Shown piece after piece: positions 36,201-46,594 of a DNA stretch of 64,000 nucleotides. The first letter of the stretch is position 1, and each line of letters starts with the position of its first letter. The notes below the pieces were generated by a model, which was not told the origin of the DNA, did not search any database, and worked only from the letters and a program-made list of their open reading frames with translations. Location of the stretch: the NCBI GenBank assembly GCA_026261815.1, contig JAMPIT010000417.1, positions 5,923,501 to 5,987,500 of the forward strand, read 5' to 3'. Origin of the DNA: Monarcha castaneiventris obscurior (lineage: Eukaryota > Chordata > Aves > Passeriformes > Monarchidae). The translations under genes and the position numbers were made by a program.

Positions 36201-39200
36201 TGGCTGGATGTGCATTACTGACCACTGGATATGAAGGACTTGTTAATGTAAATGTAAAGGGGCGTGACAAAGTAGCTTTGCTGTCCTGGTCAGAGGATGC
36301 CTACGGTACCCACCCTCTCAGTTCCTGTGGCCTGTGTGCTTTCCACCATCTTTCTGCTCCTATCACAAAAGATCTTTGCCAGCCTCTGTCTACCAAATTT
36401 CTTGGCTCTCGTAGTTATGTCACCTTCCTCTATGAATTGGAGCTGCTTATACCCTGTGCCTTCTGTGTGATTTTGCAGCTGCACCCTGCTCTCTGTTCAG
36501 TCAGAGTATATTTTGAAGAGTGTGTGCATTTCTGCCACCATATTCTGCGCTCCTGTATTTTAATTTTCTCAAGGCTCTTACTTTCCAGGGTTAAAAATAC
36601 AGCAGAGTTGTAACTTCCACTCACACTGTTGCCTTCTTTCTTACAGATACAGGGTACATAAATACCTCTTATAGGTGGGAAATCCTCATTGCCCTTACTG
36701 TTCTTCTTGCTGTGTTGAGCATCACCGCAACAGCTCTGCTTCTGTGGAAAAGAAAGGCAAGTAATAACCAAACGAAAAGCAATACCTGGCCCATTCTAGG
36801 AATTAATTTCATTTGCTTCTAACTTGCCCAATTGGAAGTCCCCATGCTGAAATTTTCCATGCTGGGTGTCTGATCCAGTTTATTTCCTTAAGTTCAGGTT
36901 TTCTGAGAAGAAAAGATTACAGGAAAGACAAAAACGAGTAAGTGATTTGCCCATTAAAGAAATTCTGGTAATCATTTTGACTACAGCATGTTCTGCTTTA
37001 GAACAAGGATTTGACGCAGGGCAAGAAGTCACACTAGCGGTGTGCTGGCCCTGAGAATATTCAAGATGTAGCCTTGTGATGGGATTCTGGAGAATTGCCG
37101 TTTGTGCATACTCAGTCATGGCTTTAGTCAATTTACCAGTTCAGCTGTCTAAAACCCCTGTGAAGGGGCCAGTTAGACAAGTAATGTCCTGTGCACGCAA
37201 GCAAGTCTGTTACAACCCTGATGGCAGGACTTTCCCTATTTCTAATCCTCTTTCAAGATGGAGGTTACTCTGTTTCAAGGAGACTGCAGCTGCATTCCTG
37301 AGCTCGGGCACCATAGAAGAAAAAATCTGCAGTGGGATGGGGATGGGGGCCAAAGACTTGGGCATCTGTTTGGCAGAGAAAACATTAAGGAGACAGAGTA
37401 AGAGGGGAAGGTCAGGATAAGGATCTCAAGGAAGTCTGTGTGGAAATTACAAATAACTGGGGGGAAAAAAAAGAGGGAGAAAGATTGGACTATGCAATCT
37501 CCAGGGACACCTTCCATCAGCAGTGATTCTGTGAGGCTGGAAGAATGAGCCTCAGGGGGGAAACTGGGACTGGAATCTGGAGTGAGGAAACACCAGGAGG
37601 GTCTTAAGACTGGATTGACAGAGCCCCTTGGGTGAGCAGACTAGTGTCCCGGGTTGGGACCAGCTGGGTAAGGAAGTGGAAGCTGGGAAGCTGAGGGCAA
37701 AGGTGGTACCAGGAGTGGGGAAGAAAGGACTTGGAGAGTGGGAGAAGAAAAGCCAAAAGTAGAACTGGAAGATCTGGATGAGGTGGGCCCTGTGGAAAAA
37801 CCTCTGGAGTCATGATATTGGAATCCCTCTTGTTTGGGGAAAACCTACTGCTTCTAGTACTGCCACCCTCAGGTGTTCAAATAGTATCATCTGCATTCTT
37901 CCAGAGATCTCAAGTCTGGCTTAATAATACCCTTACATCTTTTAGAATGGAATTTAGGGTTGTTGTTTTCTAGGTAGAGTACACCCCATAACTCCAAGCT
38001 ACTCTCTGCCACCACTCTCTGCATGCATTTTTATGTGGAGGCTGTGCTGCGTGTACGGTCCTTGAGCTCCATGAGCATCAGGCTTCAGCACACACACTCA
38101 GAGATCATGAGGATGAAAACAGAATGGCAGCAGTTGGCAGCCCAGCTAATCTCATGAGACTTACTTTGCAGGCAGTCTGATGCAGGGGAAGGAGTGCAAG
38201 AGGCAAAGGGGGTTGGCTGGAGACAGCCCCCCCATCTCTGTTTGCCTAGACAGTGTCTCTGTGGGGATGAGGAGGGGAGGCACTGTCATGACTCACCAAT
38301 TGGCATCTCTAGGTTTTGAGGTGGGCCAGCAAATCTCAGACTTATGGGCTCTCCTTGGGGTCTGAAGAGATTGTGCAGTCATTACATTTGCCCTCCTGCA
38401 GAACACAGCCCATATTTCTCACCACAGCTTGCTCAGACCTGCTGGTTTAAAAATGTTTATCTTTAAGAGAAGCTATTTAGCATCCTCCTTAGTTACTAAT
38501 GGACTGGAAAGCAGTTTGTCGTTTTCATGTGATGTGAATATAATCATCCCACTTCTTTCTGAATTAGAACAGAGATACTTAGCAAAGCCTTCTGCCTTTT
38601 CTGCCTCTTCCCTTGCTTGCTGAGCGGGGCTAGCCCTTCTCTGTGTGTGAATGGAATGTGTTCAAGGAGAACTCATCTGATGCAAGAAACATTTCAGACA
38701 AAGGGACCTTCTTCCTTCAGCTCCGTGCTGGACTTGTGCATTAATGTATCACTGACTATATGTCACCATTAATGATTATCTGGTGCTCTTCTGTAGACTC
38801 TGTGTATTAGGAAAAGCTTCCCTGCCAAATACTGATAAAAGTAATTGCATTTTGCCTCTCTGAAATTCCTCTCTGCACTATGACCAGGGCCCTGCTTCAC
38901 TCCCTGTCCCATAGCATTGTTCTGTGCTGTTAAATACTTACACCCTTCCAGTAAGGTTCCAGTGGTGGAAGTGCTTTATATGTACACACAGAGCCCAGTT
39001 CTCCTTTCCACTGCTCCAGTGTAAGTTGCTGGACTCTACACTCAGCCCTGCAGTGAGGAAAGTAACCAGCATGTGTTGTGCAGACACTGCCAGCACTCTT
39101 TCCTGTGGAAGCACTCAGGAGGTGTGCAAAAGCTGGCTTTGATATGACATTGGTGTTCATTTTAGCTTTGGGGAGATGTGGTTTTCTCCAAATGTGTCAT

Positions 39201-42200
39201 TTGGTGTCTTGTCCTGAGCAGGTGTTGTGCCCTAGAAGGAACCAGGCAAATATCCTGAGACAGAAGGTAGAAGCGCAGCTCCCCTCAGCCAGCCCGCCAC
39301 CACCGCCTCCTGTTTATGATGTGAGTACCAGGATCACCCTTCATCCCTTATGTCCACGTTGTGGTACAGCCCTTCCTTTCCCTGCCGTGGTACAGACAAT
39401 GCCAGTATCATGATGTGAAACATAAGCAATACCTTAATACCATCCTGGTCTTAGTGATCTTGCCCTGCTTAACTTCTCTCAGGACTGGTTCCAGTCCCAG
39501 TCATGGCCTCCCCAGTGCTCAGGCCTTGCCCCATGCCCTGCTGAGCAGCAGCCTTCCCTCTGCCAGCAGCACAGAGCATCAAGTGTGGGGCCAGAGAGGG
39601 GTCCTGGTGGAAGAGGTGGAAGGGTCTCCGGAAGCTGAGAAGGAAGAGGGACTCTCAGCCCCACTTTGTACTGCAGAGTGTCTCAAGGACATGCCCTTCC
39701 CAGCTGGAGAATGGTGGCTCAGGAAAGGGGCAGAGAGACCTGCTCCCCTGAACAACCCCCAGCTGTTTTGAGTTTCTGCTGTGGCACCTTCACTGGTGCC
39801 AGTGTCACAGACCACTGCAGTCCTGAGCAGGCACACTAGCTAGCAGGGGGAAATGGGCAAGAAGAAAGTAAAGGGAGTTTCTTTTTTTTAAGCATTTCCT
39901 TTTTCATTGCATAGGATCTCCTTTTCCATTTCCCAAACTGAGGAATACTAACTGCTCCCACTCCTCGAGCCCAGTAGCTGCAGTGTCATAGGCAGTAGGA
40001 TTGAAGTGGCTCCCCTGAAATGTCAGGCCTAGACCTCAGCTACCTCAAGTAACCATGACTCCTAATCCCATTTATAACCTGTCCAGCTCCATTTTAAATG
40101 GATTCCTTTTTCTCCTTTTACTCCCATGGGATGGCTACTCCACTAAGAAGGGAAGGGTTCGCTTTATTTTTTTTTCTTGTGATCTGTAGGACCAACAAGG
40201 AAGAATAAAATGAAAATGAGTAGAGAAGGATGTTGCCTGAATATTAGGAAACCTTTCTGTCTGTGAGGTCTATAAGGGCTGGAAAAGTCTCTCCAAGGAA
40301 AACCTGTGAGCTCTGCTGCATTAATCATTTAAACTAAACAAAGCAAAGCTCTGGAGAATGTACTACGGAGAGGAGCAAAGCTCTGCCAGGGAGGCAGGAG
40401 ACCTGATCGGGGGCAGATATCTACAAGAGAATGGGACTGCCCCTTCTCACTCTCACTCTGGGGGGGTGGGGGGGCACCATTTTGTGGCTCTTTAATTTTT
40501 GCAGTAGCGGTTTAAAAGAGAGTATTGTATGTGATATGTTTATTCTGGGCAAAAGGCAATGCTTTGGGTAAAGGAGGTTGCAGGTTATAAACCTTTTCAT
40601 TTGTATCAAGTAATTTCTTTTTAATTCAGGCTTATAAAAATCCGAATGGGTAGTTTCCTGCTGAAGTGGATGATTTCTGCAAGGAGACAAAAAAAAAAAT
40701 CTCCATTTCTCGCTCAGTCGGCCTCGTCATGCATCCTTAGCTCCATCTTAATTACATGTTTCATCATGTTGTTCTGTTCAGGCTCCACTAAGGCTAATAC
40801 AGCAAGCCAGCAGAGCCAGCCTTAGGCACAGGCAATCCCAGGAGCTGGCTGGGCCCCTGTGCTTGCGGGAGCCCGATGGACCTGGCCCAAGCAGCCTTCC
40901 TGCGAAGCCTGTTAACCACACAGCAGCTGTGCAGGGCTCCTGGCCAGCCCGGTGTGCAGGGCAGGTGGCTTGGCCCTCTTTGGCAGGGCTGCAAGCAGCC
41001 TGGGACCATCTCCTGCACGCTGGGGGTGTGAGTCTGCCCGCTGCAGTTTCCTCTGTTGAGGAGCAGCTGCTGCAGTGGGGGGGCTCGAAGCAGCAGCTCC
41101 TGGTCCAGACAAGGCACATGGTGAGAGAAGGGCTGGGATACAGAGAGCAGTGAGCACGGCCCTGCCAGGCATAATGGGCAGTGGGGGAAAGGGGGTGAGA
41201 GCCCTGGGATGGAAACCTGCATTGGATGAGCCCTCAGGACAGGCAAAGGGAATAGAAAGTTGACAAACCTGATTTCCTTTGAATGATAACTCTGGTGCCC
41301 CACTGCTAAATTTTATTGGGGCTCTGCATGGCCTAAACCCAGCCTTCCAAACTGAAACTAGGTGAGTTGTGAAAGTCTATTTGTAGGTGTTGAACTCAGT
41401 GCTTAATTCATGGGGAAGGAAAAAAAATCTGTGCTCAGCATTGGGGTAATCTAAGGCAAGGGAAAAAAAGGAAGAACAAGTGAGAAGTAACTCCCCGTGC
41501 TGAGATAAAGGAGGAGGTCAGAGGTCAGGGGACTGGACAGGAGGCCAGCACATGCCAGCTATGCTATCTGTGTGGGAAAGCAAGAGGCTGGAGTCTGGAG
41601 AAAAATCAGGTCAGGGAACCACAGTGTCCTTGCAGGCCTAAAGCTGGGAGCAGAAGCAAGAGGAGGCAGCGCTGGACATCAAAGTAACAGATACTGTTGG
41701 AACTGGCTGGCACAGCTCATTAAATGCTCTGTGTTATCCTACGTGGTAGCTAGGCTCATCCCTGGTGTGGGAAGGGTCCTAACACACCTTCTGCAAAGCT
41801 GTCCTGCTGAACATTCCTGGGAGCAAATACCTTCCCCAGTGGCTCTTCGGGGTGCTACTGTTTACCTTGTGGTCCCTGCGGGTGGCTGTATGCAGTGAAA
41901 AATATACAACGTAGCAAAAATATACAACGTAGCCTGGTAATAAGGGGGCAGCTTATTACAAATGCAATTTCTCTATAGCGCCTTCCTTGACCTCTCTGTC
42001 CTCCTGCAGCTGTAGAGTAGCTGCCCAGAACCAAACCTGTATCTCCTCTGACTTCCAGCTTAGCTGCTTAGTTAACGAGCACTTGGAAATAACAATCTGA
42101 GGGATTTACTTCATCTGCTTTACACTTCAAACAAGCTTTTTTGAGCTGCAAACAGAACTCCTGCAGTGCAGTTGCAGTCAGGTTCCAGAGCACAGGAGCT

Positions 42201-45200
42201 TTTCCAGGTGTGAGGGAGACGAGTATGCTCAGGGATAGGAAAGCATCTGTCAGCAGGGAGGAGAGTGGCCTGTGTGCCTCCACTGTGACACTCGCAGGTG
42301 ATCAGTGACCAAGTAAAAGTAATTAACTTGCAAATGGTGGTTGGAGACACCAGCTCTCCAACTGACCGAAAAGGACCAGCATTGTTAGCAGTCTCCATGG
42401 GAAGAAGGCTTATGGAGGGAAGGGAATCTTTTTTGGGGGGTTAAACACTTCTTGCTTGCAGGTGGCTTCAGACTAGAGTAGAGAAAGAGGCTGCCTGTCC
42501 TGCCAAGGGGACATGGAGCCAGGCTTCTGGAAGCTCAGCACGCAAGATGAGATCCTTACTGTGAGCATCACAAAGAGAATTGAAAATGAGGAGGGGAAAT
42601 AGAATTTTCTGTGTGCATATGTGCACATGCTAATAGTGGGGATATCTGAGTAGGCAAAGCAGGTTTTTGGGAGCAGGAAGCAGACGGATGAAATAATTTG
42701 ACTGTTTCCAGAGTAGCAGTGAGAATGTGAGAGCCGTTTGGTGCCCCATTCACTGTGGCAAACTCATGTCTGAGTGCCTGTTTATTCCAAGGTCCACTCC
42801 CCAATGCTGCTTCTCTACCCTCTAGTCCTGTTCAGAGCACTGTCCTGCTGGCCATGATCCTTAAAGATGCTGAGTGTTTGCAGCTCCAGATGAAACGATG
42901 AGGGTTCAAGTGATTGGCAGCCCTCAATGCAGCCTCCATGTTTTGCTCATCCTTCTCACTGCATTACAGAGCTCTCCACTAATACCATCTGCCCCTCTTG
43001 CAGCCGGAGCTCCTCCCATCTTCCTGTTGCCAGAGAAACAGCCACCTTGGCAACCTGCTGTCATCCTTGAAACACACATGGAAAAGTCCTCCTGATTGTT
43101 ATGTTTGATCCTTCAGGCAGATCTGGAATATCACTCAAACTGACATGCATCTCCTGTGACACAATTACCTGGGGGACAACGGGTGCATATGCATGCAGGG
43201 CGTGTGTGTTTGTGTAGCTGTGTGGGACCATGGTAATGTTTGAGGGCCTGGGAGCATATGGATTTTTTTATTATTCTTTGCTCACTCAAAGAAGAAAGGA
43301 GAGTTCTGGCTTGGGAAAAAAGCCCCAACAGACAATAAACAGAAATGGTGTTCATTTTCAACAGCCTCTGTGCTTCAGGACCCCCAGCCTCTCCCGTTTT
43401 CTCACCTTTGTGTCCCCAGAATAATCATGAACAAGAGCTTGTGGTTGTCAGGCACCTAAACAGTCTTGGGCAATGCAGAGCACTGCCCCTTACCTGTGGT
43501 TCCCCTGGTGCACACTATTGTTCCATGTGGCAAAGGGGTCTTTATTCTGCATTCTGGGACAATTTTGGAGCAGAGAGAGGCAGGGGCATTGGCATTCTTC
43601 TCCACTGCCTTACACAGGGTAGGTAACATCAAAGCCTGTCTCTGTAAGCCTGAAAAAAAGATGATGCAGCTGCACTCTAGGGATTTCAGAGGAAAAGGAT
43701 TTTCTGTTTGCCCAGGTTAAGCTCAGGAACTTCAAAATTTTGGAGATGGCAGGGATTCCTAAAAAATGTCAGGCATGAGATGGGGGACAACCCAGTTGGT
43801 AATTAGTTGTCTTAAATCTAAGTGTTTTATTTGACCCCTACTTTCTTCTCTCTTCTCTGTGCAGAGCCTGGATGTGCAGCAAGTTGATGTCTATTCTAGC
43901 CTTGAGAACAGCACAAACAACCCATCACACAGAAAGAATCCTCCAGGGAAGGTAAAGGCCAGGGCTGTGTTTTTGGAAAGTTCCCATATGCCCTGGGCAC
44001 AGGGGGAAAGAAACCCCATGCAATCCCATGACCTAGCAGGCAGTAAGTGTGTCTCCAGTCCCACCAAAAGAGGAAAACAGGACGTGGCATGCACTCACCA
44101 GCTGGGCTGCACATGTAGCCTATCTTCCCTCTTCCAGCAGCACCCTGGCTCCTGCAGCTCTACCGGTTCTGGCACTGATGATTTTGTGCAGATGCTTTGC
44201 TGTGTGACGTATGCTGAAAGGCATTGAGGGGTTTGGGATCACTGCTCCCTCTGAACAAGACGGGCATTCATGAAGAGTTGGGCAGGTGCTGGTCCCATTA
44301 TTGCCCTTTCCAGATTATTTAGGCAGCGGAGACATCCTCTGGGCTGAAGGAATCTGCGCACCAGCATCATATCCTGAACACAGCTTTCCTCTCACCAGCA
44401 TTAAGAACCTGAGAGTCATTTCATGGTAGCAGAAGCTAAGATGGTTTGAGCAGAGGCTGGGCTTATACCATCTCTGCTGTTAGCTCTAGTGCTCAGGAAA
44501 AGGCAGTGTGGGTATGTTTTGGACTTGGGTCTTCTTGTTGAGCTGAGAATTCTGAGTGAGAGACAAGGAACTAAATTCATTCACAGTGAAAATAGAGGCA
44601 ACTAGGAATATGCAGGTGTAAATTGGTTGTGGGGGCCACATGAAGCAGATCAGAGGCCCACACAGCCTTCTACCCTGCCTTTGACAGGCATCAGCTGTTT
44701 CATATGGACAAAACTTGCATCAGGCACCCCAGGGAACATTTCCTTCCTGTCCTCAGAACTTAATTTTTCTTTTCTTCTCCAGACCTTTTATCTGCTTGAA
44801 AAATGTATTTTCTTCCAATGCTAGAAAATGTTCCTGAAAAACGTCTGCTGCTTCCTCCCACTAATGTTGTATTGGAGAGAAGTCCCCTGGTTGCACCATC
44901 CCTCTCTTTCATGAAGGACAGTATTTTCCAGAGTCTGAGACATTTTCACAACTCCCACCTTTTAGGAAAAGGTGGTCTAAAATAAAGCAACCCCCTTTGT
45001 GTCAGAGCTGCTTGCCACATGGTCTGGTCTCATGGCCAGTAGCCTCCTGCAGCTACTGCTGTGGCACCACCATGGTGGTGGTAGCAAAAGCAGTGGCAAG
45101 TCCCTGACTGTTGAGGGGAAGGATGGGTTGTTCTATATAGTCCTCTCTTACATGATGCACTAGAAGAGACAGCATCCCTGCATTTGTGTTTTGCTGCATT

Positions 45201-46594
45201 TTGAATTAGTTGGATAGGGTCCTTCTTTCTGATCCTGTTTATTCTGTATACCTTTACCAGCTGCCCCCTTTGAAATGATTCAGTCTGGATGGTAAGATGA
45301 AGTATGTGTGGGGTTTTTCCCTACCAGGGAGATGTCTGGGCTGTGCTGAGTTGCTTGTGTGTGGCCTACACTATTCAACTGCTGCTTGGAGGGACAGGGG
45401 GTCTGGTCTGTAAAACAGAGCAGCAACAAAGCAACAGCAGAGGAGCATCTGTGAATGGGTCTGGTGCTGGCAGTCTCAAAGCAGAGATGGGAGAAAGGGA
45501 GGAGAAGGAAGCAGAGAGGGAGAGCTCTCAAACTGAGAACAGACAACTCCAAGTGTCCTGAGTTCTTGTGCTGGTCTGAAGGAAGGGAAGTGTGAGTGGC
45601 AGGATCCCATGAGCTCAGCACTGGAGAATTTGCACTATCCACTATGGTTGCAAGCACCTTCATCAGCTTCCCTCAGTCATCCCGGGTTGTGACCACCTGA
45701 GACACTTGTGCTCCAGCTGTCTTTGCCAGAATATAAGAGGGTGTTTTCCCTGAGAGTGAGACTTGTGGGTCAGTGGGTTTGGCCTGTGAGTGGGAGCTGA
45801 GATTGCTGAAGAGTGGCTGACTGCTTCAGAGGGCCCAGCCCAACCCTTGCTGCGGGATGCTGCACCTAGAGGGGGAGCTGTGAAGGGAAGCAGGGCAGAA
45901 AGCCTTTGGAAAGAGCATTTGCATGCTGTCACTCTGGACTGTCGGCCAGTTTGGATAGCAAGGGGTTAATCCTGCATGCTTTGGAGGTGCCTCCACTCAG
46001 CACTTTTGTAGTGTTTCCCTTTGGTGGTGGCAGCAGAGAAAATGCTAGTGTAGGTAGGGCTTAGTTCAGCCGGTGGCGTTTCAGCTGCTTGCTGTGTAAC
46101 CTTGCTTACAGCAGGCCTGTGCCACACAGCACTTAAAATATCAGTCTGTCAGCGCCTTGTCTACACAAGGAACGGTCGTGAGGAATAGACTCAACTGTTG
46201 AAGAAACAGGATTGAGGAGGTCAGGGAATTCCTCCTTCACAGAATCCAAAGTGATTTATTTTCTTACTGAGTCCAATTTTCCCTCCCCTCCCTGTCTGAC
46301 AGTTTTTTTGGGCAAGAGTGACTAGTAAAGGAGGCATCTTTATCCCTTGGGCTGGATCAGTCACGTTCGTCTCTGGTGGAGCAACATTTCTCACTGTAGT
46401 GGCTTCTGTTTCAGCAGATCACTTATAGCCATTTCTAACAGAACAAACGTCAGTGTCTGCTTATTAAGAATTAATTCATCATCTTTTGAATAATTTTCCT
46501 CCATTTCTTTTTTCTCCTTTTCATCATTCTGCAGACACCTAAGAAGCAAGAAACTCTAGAAGAATCGTCTGATACATTGTATGAGAATATCTAA
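33161..46594 (+). CDS. NFAM1: NFAM1, ITAM-bearing Ig-superfamily receptor (six exons)
   Basis: Joined coding exons: 33161-33215, 35258-35596, 36647-36756, 39222-39320, 43865-43951 and 46535-46594. They total 750 nt, 249 residues plus stop, with every junction in phase. Order: signal peptide (about 1-19), V-type Ig domain (about 25-130) with cysteines 43 and 112 and the YYC motif, short stalk, transmembrane helix (about 144-165) followed by WKRK, proline-rich segment ending PPVYD (to 201), then an ITAM with YSSL at 211-214 and YENI at 246-249. Human NFAM1 has the same plan and similar length (about 270 residues). In mammals it signals through its ITAM to Syk-family kinases and activates NFAT in B and myeloid cells. 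A downstream CpG island at the place expected for TCF20 fits the human gene order. The symbol rests on architecture plus synteny, not on an alignment. Confidence 0.8.
33216..35257 (+). other. NFAM1: NFAM1 intron 1
   Basis: GTAAAC donor, ACCCTTACAG acceptor, phase 1. No additional exon or repeat was recognised inside it. Confidence 0.65.
35258..35596 (+). CDS. NFAM1: NFAM1 exon 2: V-type Ig domain
   Basis: A 339-nt exon, symmetrical phase 1-1, encoding one complete Ig domain as expected for the superfamily. The B-strand cysteine is in SIPCKV and the F-strand cysteine in GTYYCEVKW. Candidate N-glycosylation sites are NKT (87-89) and NTS (103-105), with NTS (137-139) in the next exon. The domain closes with a G-strand-like GKGVFVLAR before AG|GTAAGT. 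Confidence 0.85.
35597..36646 (+). other. NFAM1: NFAM1 intron 2
   Basis: GTAAGT donor and a pyrimidine-rich TTCTTTCTTACAG acceptor, phase 1. No recognised feature within. Confidence 0.7.
36647..36756 (+). CDS. NFAM1: NFAM1 exon 3: stalk and transmembrane helix
   Basis: Encodes a short stalk (DTGYINTSYRW) and then about 22 hydrophobic residues rich in L, I, V and A, ending at WKRK, a stop-transfer signal. It starts in phase 1 and must end in phase 0 to join exon 4. The only junction that keeps the frame is AAG|GCAAGT, a GC donor with an otherwise perfect consensus. Using the nearby GTAATA instead would hit a stop in exon 4. Confidence 0.8.
36757..39221 (+). other. NFAM1: NFAM1 intron 3, GC-AG type
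   Basis: It begins GCAAGT and ends GTCCTGAGCAG. GC-AG introns make up about 1% of vertebrate introns and usually have strong flanking consensus, as here. The acceptor is GAGCAG, a tandem NAGNAG that could add one glutamine. Confidence 0.65.
39222..39320 (+). CDS. NFAM1: NFAM1 exon 4: proline-rich cytoplasmic segment
   Basis: 99 nt, phase 0-0. It encodes a basic juxtamembrane stretch (VLCPRRNQANILRQK) and then six consecutive prolines before VYD. The polyproline run is a candidate SH3 or WW ligand, and Tyr200 is a possible phosphosite outside the ITAM. The donor is GAT|GTGAGT. Confidence 0.7.
40235..40320 (+). mobile_element. Short CR1-like LINE remnant
   Basis: The phrase 'ATTAGGAAACCTTTCTGTCTGTGAGG' and the following 'GGCTGGAAAAGTCTCTCCAAGGA' mimic the CR1 3' region ('cattaggaagaagttcttcactgtgagg ... 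cactggaacaggttgcccagggag'). It is much eroded, and its limits are approximate. Confidence 0.4.
41898..41933. repeat. 18-bp exact tandem duplication
   Basis: AAAAATATACAACGTAGC is present twice without mismatch. Intronic; probably a recent slippage event. Confidence 0.9.
43865..43951 (+). CDS. NFAM1: NFAM1 exon 5: first half of the ITAM
   Basis: 87 nt, phase 0-0. It encodes the first ITAM tyrosine in VDVYSSLEN, with acidic and hydrophobic residues before the tyrosine as usual, followed by a polar linker. It ends GGGAAG|GTAAAG after a basic, proline-containing stretch. Confidence 0.75.
43952..46534 (+). other. NFAM1: NFAM1 intron 5
   Basis: GTAAAG donor and a long pyrimidine tract before TTCTGCAG. 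It contains a perfect 16-bp palindrome, CACCACCATGGTGGTG (45065-45080). No other exon was recognised. Confidence 0.65.
46535..46594 (+). CDS. NFAM1: NFAM1 exon 6: second ITAM half and stop
   Basis: 20 codons including TAA. It encodes an acidic stretch and the C-terminal SSDTLYENI, so the second ITAM tyrosine sits four residues from the end. This matches the family's C-terminal YENL-type motif. Confidence 0.8.
   Translation, partial: TPKKQETLEESSDTLYENI

Larger units (their letters stand above)
39321..43864 (+). other. NFAM1: NFAM1 intron 4
   Basis: The longest NFAM1 intron: GTGAGT donor and a TTCTCTCTTCTCTGTGCAG acceptor. It contains a CR1-like fragment (about 40235-40320), an 18-bp tandem duplication (41898-41933) and GC-rich but non-coding DNA around 40.8-41.2 kb, where spurious frames occur on both strands. 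Confidence 0.65.

Noticed and set aside
36757..36762. Alternative GTAATA donor for NFAM1 exon 3
   Set aside because: It shifts phase and gives an early stop in exon 4, whereas the GC donor keeps the ITAM in frame.
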